DNA of 64,000 nucleotides from JAYSYM01 sp964543475 (GCA_964543475.1 CAZIYJ010000006.1:62001-126000); one strand, 5' to 3'; positions 49,341 through 58,487 are shown, counted from the stretch's first letter. The notes: a model not told the origin generated them from the letters alone. Numbers and translations: made by a program.

Positions 49341-50111
49341 TTAGGCACTGATTGTTCTTGGTCGCGCTTCATGAGACCAAGTTCTTAATGCCACGGCACC
49401 GTCGGTAATACTGAGAAATGGAGTACCCATAAGCCAGCTTCCAGTATTGAAATAGTATTTACCGTCTCCGAGATCAACTTGACCTGCATGATGAGTATGA
49501 CCAAAGACCACGAAGTCAAAACCTCGCTCAGATAGTTCTTTTGCTGCGGTAAAGAAATTCGGGTGTTCACCAATAATTCCTTGTCCGCCCAGCATCGGAA
49601 CGGGTTTAAAGAACTTTGCTTTTAGTTTTTCAAATTGAATCCATGCATAGTAAAGATTCGGCGAAAGCTTAAGCGGAATTCCCGCAGCCCAAGTAAGAAA
49701 TTCGTATGTGGCAGGGTATTTAACAAAGAACGGATCATAAAGATGACCGTGCTCAATACGAATGCGAGAAGTGCCAGATTTTACATTTAAAAACGGTGCG
49801 AGTTTAAATGCGCCCCAGTCGTGCAATAGATTCTCAAGCACGATGTCGTGATTTCCGATGACGTAATAGATATTGCGGCCACTTGTCGTGAAACTCTTTA
49901 GAGCTCTAAATACTTCTGGAGTTTCCATTGCGATTTTTGTGAATGAAACTTGCGCGATTTCGAAACCATCGCCATTAATGCATAAGTCATACTTCTCGCG
50001 AGCTGCCCATTTCAAAAAATCCACCATCGGATTCTTCGCTTTAGAAAATGGATTTCCTAAATGCATATCTGAAACTACGACCAGACGTTGAGAAGTAACT
50101 TCAGTGATCAT
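49341..50111 (-). CDS. Calcineurin-like metallophosphoesterase
   Basis: 256 residues with the full set of metal-binding motifs in order: SDMHLGN, NGDGFEI, IGNHDI, EHGHLYD and FGHTHHAG. This pattern resembles UDP-2,3-diacylglucosamine hydrolases (LpxH-like) and other cytoplasmic phosphoesterases, but the lipid A role is not established by sequence alone. Its ATG overlaps the stop of the cNMP-binding gene (ATGA), implying coupled translation. Confidence 0.9.
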   Translation of the reverse strand: MITEVTSQRLVVVSDMHLGNPFSKAKNPMVDFLKWAAREKYDLCINGDGFEIAQVSFTKIAMETPEVFRALKSFTTSGRNIYYVIGNHDIVLENLLHDWGAFKLAPFLNVKSGTSRIRIEHGHLYDPFFVKYPATYEFLTWAAGIPLKLSPNLYYAWIQFEKLKAKFFKPVPMLGGQGIIGEHPNFFTAAKELSERGFDFVVFGHTHHAGQVDLGDGKYYFNTGSWLMGTPFLSITDGAVALRTWSHEARPRTISA

Positions 50112-50593
50112 TGTTTGCTGGCCTCGATTGCAGTATTCGATTCAGCATGATTGTATTCAGCGCCATTGAGAATATTTTTTAGAGATTCGGAGCTGTGGCC
50201 TGAGCGATCTAACTCTCGCATCAGACTGTCATTGGTCAGGCGAATGCGCTTTGATAAACTCTGGAGCATCTCAAATGCAAAAGTAGGATCGCGGCGAATC
50301 TTTAACAGAAAGCCACCTGGGTGAATCACCAATAGTTTTGTATTACCTTTTGCTTTCGCAGTTGCGCTTCTCGGAAGAGATTCTAGTAACGACATCTCTC
50401 CAACAAATTCACCGCGGTGAAGTGTCGCTAAGTGGATATCGCCACGAGATGACTTCTTAGAAACAGTCACTTCACCTTCGACAACTACATACATTTCGCT
50501 GCTGTTGTCGCCTTCTTGAAAGATGACGTCGCCATCGGCAAGTCGCAGAGTCGATTCTTGAGCAAACTTTTTTTCAGCTTCTAAATTGATCAT
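50108..50593 (-). CDS. Single-domain cyclic-nucleotide-binding protein
   Basis: 161 residues, essentially one cNMP-binding beta-roll: LRLADGDVIFQEGDNSSEMYVV, VEGEVTVSK, and the phosphate-binding cassette GEFVGEMSLLESLPRSATAKA (read as separate parts; Gly-Glu and Arg-Ser at the expected places). After it a helix and a short tail, no HTH and no catalytic domain. It is an adaptor or regulator whose effect must come from interaction, possibly with the adjacent phosphoesterase. Middle gene of the rsmE / cNMP / phosphoesterase operon. Confidence 0.88.
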   Translation of the reverse strand: MINLEAEKKFAQESTLRLADGDVIFQEGDNSSEMYVVVEGEVTVSKKSSRGDIHLATLHRGEFVGEMSLLESLPRSATAKAKGNTKLLVIHPGGFLLKIRRDPTFAFEMLQSLSKRIRLTNDSLMRELDRSGHSSESLKNILNGAEYNHAESNTAIEASKQ

Positions 50594-50596
50594 GGA

Positions 50597-51334
50597 TCAA
50601 GGATACGTAATTTGGATTCGCGAGAGAACTGAAATCATTGCTGTCTCGCTTTTTAAGATTCGAGGTCCAAGGCTTAGCGGATTAAAGCCATGAGCTTTCA
50701 GCATTTCGATCTCGTAGGGGATGAAGCCTCCCTCTGGACCAATCACGACCGTCTGAGGGCCACTCAAAATACCTAGCCCAGACTCGTATTCAGACGCGGA
50801 TTCAGATGGGTGCGCGACTAGTCGATTCGAGTTTTCCGAAATCGCAACTAGTTCATCCTCGACAAAAGGTTTGAATCTCTTTTTGAGATGAACTTTTGGC
50901 ATAACCGTATCGCGAGCTTGTTCAAGGCCAAGCAACAAACTTTTCTCAATCGATTCAGCTGTCAGTTGCTCGCAACTCCAAAACGCTTTCTCAACTCTAA
51001 GTGCATTCAGAAGAAAAATTTCTTTTACTCCAAGGGTCGTAGCACTCTGAAGAACTCGAAGAACTACTTTGGGCCTAGGAAGAGCGATGATCAGTTTTAC
51101 AGGAAGTGGGGCTGGAGGCTTTGTGCCGAGAGTGAACTCGAGATCAAATTTTTCTTTTGTAGCTGACACAATTGAGCCAGTTCCAAGTTCACTGTTCAGT
51201 AGTCCAATTTTGAGTTGTTTGCCGCTGTCGGCTTTGAGCACTGAAGTGAGGTGCTTAAATCGTCGATCATCCTGGTAAATTGATGCCTTACCAGGATGAA
51301 TCAAATCAGAGGGACCTAGAATCAGAAGATTCAA
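50597..51334 (-). CDS. rsmE: 16S rRNA (uracil1498-N3)-methyltransferase
   Basis: 245 residues, the usual RsmE size. N-terminal PUA-like part (RRFKHLTSVLKADSG) and C-terminal SPOUT methyltransferase with the knot motif VVIGPEGGFIPYEIEML and SLGPRILKSETAMI. Methylates U1498 of 16S rRNA. Starts at TTG three bases after an upstream stop; no strong ribosome-binding site, consistent with coupling. First enzyme of a co-directional cluster with the cNMP-binding and phosphoesterase genes. Confidence 0.92.
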   Translation of the reverse strand: MNLLILGPSDLIHPGKASIYQDDRRFKHLTSVLKADSGKQLKIGLLNSELGTGSIVSATKEKFDLEFTLGTKPPAPLPVKLIIALPRPKVVLRVLQSATTLGVKEIFLLNALRVEKAFWSCEQLTAESIEKSLLLGLEQARDTVMPKVHLKKRFKPFVEDELVAISENSNRLVAHPSESASEYESGLGILSGPQTVVIGPEGGFIPYEIEMLKAHGFNPLSLGPRILKSETAMISVLSRIQITYP

Positions 51335-51337
51335 TTT

Positions 51338-51865
51338 TTAGTACTTAGTGTTTGAGCGGACGAGAAGAGACTGAAGGTCGGCAAATGCCTTGCGTGCATT
51401 TTCTTGAGCGCCAGTCCAATCGCCCTCATTTGCGCTTCCGGCTTTTTTAGTCGCATCTTTTGCGGCTTCTAAGCGACTTTCAAGATCAGCAATTTGTTGA
51501 TCTCGATACGATTTTACTTCAGCGCGCTCGTCTTTGTTCGATTTCAAGTTTTTAATTGCATCTTCGTAAATCGGGAAGAGCGATTTGATATTAGAAACGA
51601 ACTGATTTTGTTCTTTGTAAGTGTAAGCTGATGCGCGCAAACCAGGAGCTGTGTGCCCTGAAGCTGCTTGAGCTTCGTACTCCACATTCGGATTTCCGTA
51701 AGTTCCATTGTTAAACGGAAGCCCGCGACCTAAATCAATCGGAGTTGAGCCACTGTAGCGTGTGGCTGGCTTTGTATCGTTAGGATCGTTTGCCTGATTG
51801 ACTCCGGCTGCTACCGCACCAACGCTCAACATGAAACAAGAAACGAACACGAAACTTTTTAGCAT
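51338..51865 (-). CDS. Exported helical protein of unknown function
   Basis: 175 residues. Signal peptide MLKSFVFVSCFMLSVGAVAA, a Pro/Gly/Asn-rich segment (YSGSTPIDLGRGLPFNNG), then about 75 residues of alpha-helical, charged sequence with coiled-coil character (DQQIADLESRLEAAKDATKK). ATG has GAGGAGTAG upstream. Its stop lies three bases before the rsmE start. No family recognised. Confidence 0.72.
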   Translation of the reverse strand: MLKSFVFVSCFMLSVGAVAAGVNQANDPNDTKPATRYSGSTPIDLGRGLPFNNGTYGNPNVEYEAQAASGHTAPGLRASAYTYKEQNQFVSNIKSLFPIYEDAIKNLKSNKDERAEVKSYRDQQIADLESRLEAAKDATKKAGSANEGDWTGAQENARKAFADLQSLLVRSNTKY

Positions 51866-51909
51866 GACTACTCCTCTAAACGACGAACTAATATCAGCCG
51901 AACTTCGCC

Positions 51910-52284
51910 CTAAAAATGGTTACAGTCAAAGCGAATCCATCCGTACTGATCGCTATATGTGAGCTGAAACCAATGGCGGATTTGATAATCAGCAGGGAAT
52001 TCGATTCGGCCACCGATATTCATAAAATACTTTGTCGTAAACAAGTTGCTCCCGGCAGCATCAAAGCGCCCGGAATTAAGAGTTCGATCACCAGTTTTAA
52101 CGTTATAAATTTCTGAATTGGCTGTGTTGCCAAAGAAATCAACATCCATTCTTAGGTCCCAATTAAAAAGACCTTGGCAATAGAATCGACCTTGAGCAGC
52201 TTTTACTTCACTTACCTGTGCCTGAGCGTCACTCGAAATTCCGACTAAAATCAAAGCGAAAATTGCAGCGAAAAGACTTCTCAT
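51910..52284 (-). CDS. Small exported protein of unknown function
   Basis: 124 residues with signal peptide (MRSLFAAIFALILVGISSDAQA). The mature part (about 100 residues) is beta-rich with aromatic residues and two cysteines (GRFYCQGLFNW and FDCNHF) that can pair. Lies 44 bp upstream of the preceding exported protein gene on the same strand; possibly co-transcribed. Not recognised. Confidence 0.7.
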   Translation of the reverse strand: MRSLFAAIFALILVGISSDAQAQVSEVKAAQGRFYCQGLFNWDLRMDVDFFGNTANSEIYNVKTGDRTLNSGRFDAAGSNLFTTKYFMNIGGRIEFPADYQIRHWFQLTYSDQYGWIRFDCNHF

Positions 52285-52478
52285 TGGCCCCCCGATTGTT
52301 GAGCCCTCAGCCTAGCGAGAACGGCTCTTAAAGCAAACCTAAAAATTCGCCGAAGATTGGCAGTTTTTCATGGGTGTTCACGGATTCGACACTCGAGGAC
52401 TTTTCACTTGCGATATTGGCCTACTGAGCCCCATTTCCTCGAGCACGAAACTTGATAGAGAGCATGGGTGGAGAACCA

Positions 52479-54296
52479 ATGCGCTCATTTTACGTTTTAA
52501 CAGCAATCCTAGTTTTAGCCGGCTGCGCAAGGTCAAATAACGACTCTCGTGGAGACTACCGCCCAGGTGGTCCATTTACTTCCGAAGATCTTGCAGAAGA
52601 TCGAAGTGCTCCGTGGGCGCCGGTCGAAAAGGCTGACAAAACCGAGCTTCGCGAAATTCCTCGCACCGAAGAGTTTGTGATTCCTGTCGCTAAAGATGAG
52701 ACACGCGAACAGGAGCCCGAAAAAGTTCAGCTTCTGCTTAACCAAATGAAAGTTAAAGAAACTAAAATTTCAGTTGGCAAAAAAGCGGGCCTTGTTCGCT
52801 TGTCTGCAACTGCATTGATTGATGAAAAGCCCATTGTGATCAAACTCGAAGGTCACCTAAAAGGCGATTCAACAGCTGACTTGTTAAATGTTGAAGATGG
52901 CGATGAAAGTGTACGAGCTGAAGTGTTTTGCCGTGGCGAAGTTCGCGAAAATTTTTACGATTGTGAATCTCTCTTTGTCGATTTGTATTACAAAATCGAA
53001 AACAATAAATTCTATCGTGAACAACTTGAACTTGAGAGTGAGCAAGAAAAGGCCCTTAAAGCAAAAGAACTCGCGGCTAGAGCTGCTGCTGCAGCAGCTG
53101 CTAAAACGGAATCAGCTGAGCAAGATCCAGAAGTAGAGGGAGATCACGGCGATATTCCAGAGCCGCTAGGCACTTTCGTAGGTCGTCCAGAGCGAGTGAA
53201 GGAGCTTTTCGAAATCACTGAGAAGCAGCAACCTGTTGCCGAAAAGAAAAAGCCGGTCCGTGAGCAGCCTGTTAAAAAAGGACCTGACGCTCGAAAAGAA
53301 AAACCAAGTGTTGAGAGCATGAATAATGGAGCGTCGTCGACACGAGCGAAAAAGCCAACGGCGACACCAAAGCCGACTCCTACACCAAAAGCAAAGCCAA
53401 CTGCTCCAAAGCCTAAGCCTGCATCAACACCCGTTGTTGCAAAGCCAACAGCTACGCCAATAGTTAAGCCAAAAGCGACACCAGTTGTGAATCCAAAACC
53501 AGTTGTAAAGCCAACACCAAAGCCAACTCCAGTGGTTCGACCTGCTCCGGTCTCAACGCCAACGCCGAAACCAACGCCGAAACCGACGCCAGCACCGACT
53601 CCTGAGCCGACACCTAAACCAGAATCATCTGTAGTTGTGACTCCGGCTCGTGTGATCCTTGACGTTAACGACGAGCAGAACCGCCCAGTTGACCAAGCAG
53701 TGGGTGGTTACTCGGGCGGCGGAAAACTTGAAAATGCATCGTCATTAGATTTTGACGGCACTCACCATTACTTTTCTCAGCCGCAACAGCGTCAGAACTA
53801 TGCAACATACGATTTAGTTCGGGTCTTAAAGCTTCTTGCTTCAAAAATTCATAAAGAGATTTTCCCGGGCGTAAAGATTCGAATTAATGATCTTTCAAAA
53901 CGCAAAGGTGGATACATTCCTCCGCACCAAGGTCATCAAAATGGCCTCGAGGCAGATATCGGCTACCTTACTGTGAATTCTCTTAAGCAAATTCCTCAGC
54001 ACTCGAAGATCGCAGGCGAGTGGGTGCTTAAGATGAAAGAAATGTGGCGCGTATTTAAATTTTTAGGTGGAAGCGATCGCGTGAGTCTGTTTTACGTTAA
54101 CAGATCAGTGAAGCCAAAATTCTGTGAGTATGCTCGTCAACAGGGAGAACTTAATTCTGGAAGTGGCAAACTTGCGTTACGAAAAATGACTGCGATCAAC
54201 GGACATACAAGTCATTTCCATTTACGAATGGAGTGCGGCCGTTATAATCCGCGGTGCAGAACAGACGGCCCGCCACCCCAAGCAACTGGTTGCTGA
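52479..54296 (+). CDS. Lipoprotein with MepA-like (M74) murein endopeptidase domain
   Basis: 605 residues from ATG 52479 (GGTGGAG upstream). Lipoprotein leader MRSFYVLTAILVLAGCARS (lipobox LAGC, Cys16). After an N-terminal domain (about 20-200) comes a long Pro/Lys/Thr/Ala-rich linker (about 260-395, repeated TPKPTPTP), then the catalytic domain: PPHQGHQNGLEADIGY with His486 and Asp493 spaced as in MepA (His113/Asp120), and GHTSHFHLRMECG with His579 and His581 matching MepA His209/His211. These zinc ligands define LAS-type DD-endopeptidases that cut peptidoglycan D-Ala cross-links. The tether would let a membrane-anchored enzyme reach across the periplasm or into prey wall. Distance from lipid anchor to catalytic domain is unusual. 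Confidence 0.88.
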   Translation: MRSFYVLTAILVLAGCARSNNDSRGDYRPGGPFTSEDLAEDRSAPWAPVEKADKTELREIPRTEEFVIPVAKDETREQEPEKVQLLLNQMKVKETKISVGKKAGLVRLSATALIDEKPIVIKLEGHLKGDSTADLLNVEDGDESVRAEVFCRGEVRENFYDCESLFVDLYYKIENNKFYREQLELESEQEKALKAKELAARAAAAAAAKTESAEQDPEVEGDHGDIPEPLGTFVGRPERVKELFEITEKQQPVAEKKKPVREQPVKKGPDARKEKPSVESMNNGASSTRAKKPTATPKPTPTPKAKPTAPKPKPASTPVVAKPTATPIVKPKATPVVNPKPVVKPTPKPTPVVRPAPVSTPTPKPTPKPTPAPTPEPTPKPESSVVVTPARVILDVNDEQNRPVDQAVGGYSGGGKLENASSLDFDGTHHYFSQPQQRQNYATYDLVRVLKLLASKIHKEIFPGVKIRINDLSKRKGGYIPPHQGHQNGLEADIGYLTVNSLKQIPQHSKIAGEWVLKMKEMWRVFKFLGGSDRVSLFYVNRSVKPKFCEYARQQGELNSGSGKLALRKMTAINGHTSHFHLRMECGRYNPRCRTDGPPPQATGC

Positions 54297-54303
54297 AAAA
54301 TTC

Positions 54304-54606
54304 TTAAGCGGCTTTCTTCAACGTCTGAGGAGTTGAGAGAAGGCCTACGCGATTAAACGCTTCAGCGCAAATCGGCCAAAGCGACTCTTTTAAGGCATGC
54401 TCGGGGACAGTCAGTTTAATTTTGGGGTAGCTACCTGCTTCGAAACACTGAACAAACTCTGGCTCTGTCGTAGCTCGCACAACTTTCATTAGCATTTTGA
54501 AATGTGCTTCAGACATTCGACCACCTAAAACCATCTTTCGCAGATTGCCTTCAGATGTGGATTTCAAAAATCCATAAAGCGTTGAGAGTTCATCGTGTGA
54601 ATACAT
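54304..54606 (-). CDS. 100-residue protein under FliA-type promoter
   Basis: From ATG 54606, preceded by AAAGGGGGA; the frame is open further upstream but that part lies in the promoter. 100 residues, mostly helical with no signal peptide: YSHDELSTLYGFLKS, SEAHFKMLMKVVRA, then a more mixed C-terminal half with two cysteines. I do not recognise a family. The -10 box GCCGATAG is 29 bases upstream, so the protein may belong to the same regulon as the propeller and fibre. Stop is 8 bp from the convergent MepA-like gene's stop. Confidence 0.65.
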   Translation of the reverse strand: MYSHDELSTLYGFLKSTSEGNLRKMVLGGRMSEAHFKMLMKVVRATTEPEFVQCFEAGSYPKIKLTVPEHALKESLWPICAEAFNRVGLLSTPQTLKKAA

Positions 54607-54634
54607 CAGTCCCCCTTTAACGTTCGATATATTC

Positions 54635-54662
54635 CTATCGGCAGAACTAAGGTCTAGGTTTA
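54635..54662 (-). promoter_or_regulatory. FliA-type promoter for the 100-residue protein
   Basis: Minus strand GCCGATAG (54635-54642; 7 of 8) with TAAA at 54659-54662, spacer 16. Leader about 25 nt with a good Shine-Dalgarno. Confidence 0.55.
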
Positions 54663-54694
54663 TACGCCACAGGCACGATTCCCATGTGCCCAAA

Positions 54695-54726
54695 GTAAAA
54701 AGGCCGTCTCAAGATGAGACGGCCTT
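54695..54726 (-). terminator. Terminator of HExxH protease paralogue B (GTCTCA/TGAGAC hairpin)
   Basis: Twelve-bp perfect stem 54700-54711/54715-54726 (core GTCTCA-AGA-TGAGAC) followed on the minus strand by a T run (54704-54695 region, TTTTTACTTT). It ends the 54759-55733 transcript before the FliA-type promoter at 54662. Confidence 0.85.
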
Positions 54727-54758
54727 CCGTAAACTTACTAATTTTGTTTATGAACTGA

Positions 54759-55733
54759 TCAGTAGTATGTCTTGTGAGCTTCTTCTGATGGAGAAGTCTT
54801 TCCTGACCATAATGTCTGAACTGGCTCTTCGCCTTCAGCAGGTGTCGCTGCTGGAGCTTTAAACCAGCAAGTCGGGCGTGCACCAACAGTTGCGCCGGCT
54901 TCAGTTGCACAAGATCCAGTTTTGAAATCAGTGTCGCTAACAGCTTCGTTATGGTCGACATTGCAGAGTGAACCAGCGAAGTAAGTATCAAGGCGACACT
55001 GAGTAGCTGGGTGACTGTCAAAAATCTTAGTCACGATTTTTGGATCTGGAGTTGCGAAGTCCGGAGAAACAGTCTCTTTGCGAAGTGCTTGGAAAAGTTT
55101 TGCAACTTGCATTCCTGCAAGAGCCGAACGTACACACATTCGAGACTCAATGCTCTTCTTGTATTGTGCGCGGCAAGCATCTACGTAAACAGCGTTCTGC
55201 GCATTACGACGAACGCGGTATCCAACCATTTCATCAGCGAAAAAGCGGCGAAGACACTTCAAGTTTGCGAAGTAATCAGATTGGCCTTCGTTAGAGGCCC
55301 AGTCATCGCCGAACCAGCCTTTATACTTTGGAGCACCACCAAGATGGTGGCCACCTTCATGACAAATAACTAATGCAAATGCATCTCGAGTGATCGCTTC
55401 GTGGCGAGCCAGGCCGCCGTACATGTTGATCATCCAAGTGTTGCCAGTTTGTTCAGCACTGGCGTTAACAGTCTCATTTGTCCAAAGGTTGTTAACTTTA
55501 AGCACGGCGCCTCGAGCAGTGAAGTCGGCTTCGTACAAAGCGATGAATTTCGCGATTACTTCATTAAACTCAGTTTCTGTGATTCCGGTCTGAGTTTGTG
55601 ACCAAAAACGACTCACAGGAATTTTCATGTCGTTTTCTGGAACGAATCCTTGGCAGAGTTTGTGGTTGTGGCCAGTTGCTCCTGAGATCCCTGGTAGCAT
55701 GAATAGTGCGATGAGTGCCGCGAAAAATTTCAT
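54759..55733 (-). CDS. Secreted HExxH zinc metalloprotease (paralogue B)
   Basis: 324 residues. Signal peptide ending near SGA-TGHNH, then protease domain with ICHEGGHHLGGAPKYKG (His125, Glu126, His129), NEGQSDYFANLKCLRR (third ligand) and the C-terminal QCRLDTYFAGSLC and CWFK phrases shared with the 256-residue protein at 14956-15726. About 65 residues longer than that paralogue, mostly a Gly/His-containing N-terminal extension and an acidic Pro tail (PAEGEEPVQTLW). GGGGGAG precedes the ATG. A strong terminator follows. Confidence 0.85.
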   Translation of the reverse strand: MKFFAALIALFMLPGISGATGHNHKLCQGFVPENDMKIPVSRFWSQTQTGITETEFNEVIAKFIALYEADFTARGAVLKVNNLWTNETVNASAEQTGNTWMINMYGGLARHEAITRDAFALVICHEGGHHLGGAPKYKGWFGDDWASNEGQSDYFANLKCLRRFFADEMVGYRVRRNAQNAVYVDACRAQYKKSIESRMCVRSALAGMQVAKLFQALRKETVSPDFATPDPKIVTKIFDSHPATQCRLDTYFAGSLCNVDHNEAVSDTDFKTGSCATEAGATVGARPTCWFKAPAATPAEGEEPVQTLWSGKTSPSEEAHKTYY

Positions 55734-55967
55734 AGTTTTACTCCCCCTGAGTAAATCCTTTGCTCAGAATCTTTCTGGGCTAAAGGATAGACAAAGCCTA
55801 CTAAACCGAGTTCATTCTGCAACTTCAGGTTCCAAAATGGAACTAAACTATACGAAGGTCTAGTATTTTGCTCGGTGCGTAACAATGTCGTAACTAGTCG
55901 GGATTATGGGCAAGATTCAAATGACTTATGTGCAAATGAATTTTGCTTGGTTAAGTTGCAGAAGTAA

Positions 55968-58487
55968 ATGGCTAGAACACTAAGTGACTTCCTTTCATCA
56001 AAAAATGAGTCTGATTTTCTCGATGCTTTCTTAAGTGGAGTCAGCGAACGAGGTCTCACACTCTACGAAGCGCAAGAAGAAGCGCTTCTCTCGATATTTA
56101 ATGGCGACAACGTCATTCTCAATACACCGACAGGTTCAGGTAAATCTCTCGTCGCAGAGGCTTTGCATTTTCATGCGATGGGCAGAAACGAAATTTCGTA
56201 TTACACGTGTCCGATCAAAGCTCTCGTGAACGAAAAGTTTTTGAATCTCTGCAGGGAGTTTGGTGCGCAAAATGTGGGAATGATGACTGGCGATGCAACA
56301 GTCAACGGAGATGCGCCGATCATCTGTTGCACAGCTGAAATTCTTTCGAATCGCGCACTTCGAGAGGGTGAAAAGTTAAACGTCAAACATGTCGTGATGG
56401 ATGAATTCCATTACTACTCTGATCGCGACCGCGGAATAGCTTGGCAGATTCCATTGCTAGAACTCAAGAGCACACGTTTTTTGTTAATGTCGGCGACTCT
56501 CGGAGAAATGGATTTTTTTGCTGAAAAGCTTACTCAGCTCAATGGTAAGCAAACTTCGGTTGTGACTTCTTTGACTCGGCCGGTACCACTTGAGTTTGCT
56601 TATCGTGAGATCCCGCTTCATGAAACTTTAGATGAATTGCTTAAGCTCAATCGATCGCCTGTGTACGTGGTTTGTTTTACTCAAGCAAACGCATCTGAGA
56701 CTGCGCAAAGCCTTCTCTCGATTGATTTTTGCGATAAAGAGCACAAGGCGAAAATTTCACTCGAGCTTAAAGATATAAAGTTTAGTTCACCTTACGGAAA
56801 AGATATTCAGCGCCTACTTAAGCACGGAGTGGGAATCCATCATGCAGGTCTACTGCCGAAATATCGAGTGCTAGTCGAGAAGCTCGCACAAAAAGGTTTG
56901 CTCAAGATCATTTGCGGAACCGATACATTGGGTGTCGGAGTGAATGTACCAATTCGCACGGTCTTGCTCACTCAACTTTGTAAATTTGACGGCGAGAAAA
57001 CAACCATCTTAAGTTCACGAGATTTTCATCAGATTACTGGCAGAGCAGGGCGAAAAGGTTTTGATGATCAAGGTTACGTCGTAGCGCTTGCGCCAGAGCA
57101 CATGATCGAAAACAAAAAGATCGAAGAGAAAATTAAAGCTGATCCGAAGAAGGCTAAAAAGCTTGTAAAAAGATCGCCGCCCACCCGCGGTTATGTTCAC
57201 TGGGATCAATCGACGTTTGAAAGATTGATCAAGAGTCAGCCTGAGCCGCTGGTCTCGAAGTTTAATGTCTCGCACTCGCTGGTCTTGAATGTTCTTAGTC
57301 GTAAAGAGAAGCCATGTGATTCGCTAAAAAATCTCATCAAAAACTCTCATGAAACCGATTCGCTCAAACGAACGCATCGGCTCAAAGCCTTTAAGCTATT
57401 TCGGTCGCTACTTGATCGCCAACTGCTTGAAATTGAAGGCGGATCACTTCGCGTGAATGTCGACTTACAAGAAGATTTCTCTCTGAATCATGCTCTTTCA
57501 CTTTACCTTTTAGATACACTAAAACATTTAGATCCATCGTCAGGTACCTACGCTCTTGATTTGCTGACGTTAGTTGAATCGATCATTGAAAATCCCGATA
57601 TCATTCTGCGCAGGCAGTTAGATCGGGTAAAAACAATTGCGATGTCTGAGATGAAAGCTGCAGGGGTGGAGTATGATGAGCGAATTGAAGAGCTAGAAAA
57701 GCTTGAGCACCCAAAGCCAATGCGTGACTTCATTTACTCGACATTTAATGAATTTTCAGAAAAGCATCCTTGGGTAGGCACCGACAATATTCGACCGAAA
57801 TCAGTCGCCCGCGAAATGTTTGAGAACTATTTCTCGTTTGCCGAGTACATCAAAGAGTATGACTTGCAGAGAGGCGAAGGACTTTTGCTTCGCTATCTTT
57901 CAGAAGTAACCAAAGTTTTACTTCAAACTGTACCTGACGCTGCTAAAACTGAAGCTGTTGATGATGTAAGTGAGTATTTTATAGGAATGCTTAAGGCGAT
58001 CGATTCAAGCCTGCTTGATGAGTGGCTAAAGCTTCAGGGAAAGCCAGCGATTGAGGCCTTTGATCATGAGTCGGCGGCCAAACTTCGGGCCTCTGATGCA
58101 GCCGAGAAAGCCCGCGCACTGAGACAAATGACTGTGCAAATTCGAAATGCAGTATTTTCGTTTGTTCGAGCTCTATCTTTGAATGACTTGGATCAAGCGC
58201 GAACTATCGTGCCCTTTAAAGACGACTCAGTAGAAGGCGTAAAGGTTTTTGAAGCCGCCCTTCGGGCCTATTTTGAAGAGCACGGAACAATTCGTACCGA
58301 CTTCGCTGCGCGTGCGTCTGAGAATACGATTATTGATAAAGAGTCCGAACCGGGATTCTGGGTTATCACCCAGAGGATTATCGACACAAATGAACTGAAT
58401 GATGGTGTGATTGAATTTGAGTTTGATCAGGCGGCGACATACGAAAGCGGAGAAATGGTCCTCCGCTTTGTTGAAATGAAGATTTAA
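55968..58487 (+). CDS. Ski2-like DExH helicase
   Basis: 839 residues. Superfamily 2 motifs: Walker A TPTGSGKSLV (about 53-60), DEFH (145-148) as motif II, MSATLG as motif III, and HQITGRAGRKG (355) as motif VI. The segment GVGIHHAGLLPKYR and VCFTQANASETA also match Ski2/Mtr4-type enzymes. A C-terminal half of about 400 residues without other recognised motif resembles the DUF3516 region of bacterial Ski2 homologues (from memory). ATP-driven RNA unwinding is likely; bacterial roles are poorly known. Monocistronic, converging on the M28 gene with no gap. Confidence 0.88.
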   Translation: MARTLSDFLSSKNESDFLDAFLSGVSERGLTLYEAQEEALLSIFNGDNVILNTPTGSGKSLVAEALHFHAMGRNEISYYTCPIKALVNEKFLNLCREFGAQNVGMMTGDATVNGDAPIICCTAEILSNRALREGEKLNVKHVVMDEFHYYSDRDRGIAWQIPLLELKSTRFLLMSATLGEMDFFAEKLTQLNGKQTSVVTSLTRPVPLEFAYREIPLHETLDELLKLNRSPVYVVCFTQANASETAQSLLSIDFCDKEHKAKISLELKDIKFSSPYGKDIQRLLKHGVGIHHAGLLPKYRVLVEKLAQKGLLKIICGTDTLGVGVNVPIRTVLLTQLCKFDGEKTTILSSRDFHQITGRAGRKGFDDQGYVVALAPEHMIENKKIEEKIKADPKKAKKLVKRSPPTRGYVHWDQSTFERLIKSQPEPLVSKFNVSHSLVLNVLSRKEKPCDSLKNLIKNSHETDSLKRTHRLKAFKLFRSLLDRQLLEIEGGSLRVNVDLQEDFSLNHALSLYLLDTLKHLDPSSGTYALDLLTLVESIIENPDIILRRQLDRVKTIAMSEMKAAGVEYDERIEELEKLEHPKPMRDFIYSTFNEFSEKHPWVGTDNIRPKSVAREMFENYFSFAEYIKEYDLQRGEGLLLRYLSEVTKVLLQTVPDAAKTEAVDDVSEYFIGMLKAIDSSLLDEWLKLQGKPAIEAFDHESAAKLRASDAAEKARALRQMTVQIRNAVFSFVRALSLNDLDQARTIVPFKDDSVEGVKVFEAALRAYFEEHGTIRTDFAARASENTIIDKESEPGFWVITQRIIDTNELNDGVIEFEFDQAATYESGEMVLRFVEMKI

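Noticed and set aside
54607..54693. Upstream extension of the 100-residue protein to a 129-residue frame.
   Set aside because: The extension covers the FliA-type promoter; the internal ATG has an AAAGGGGGA site.
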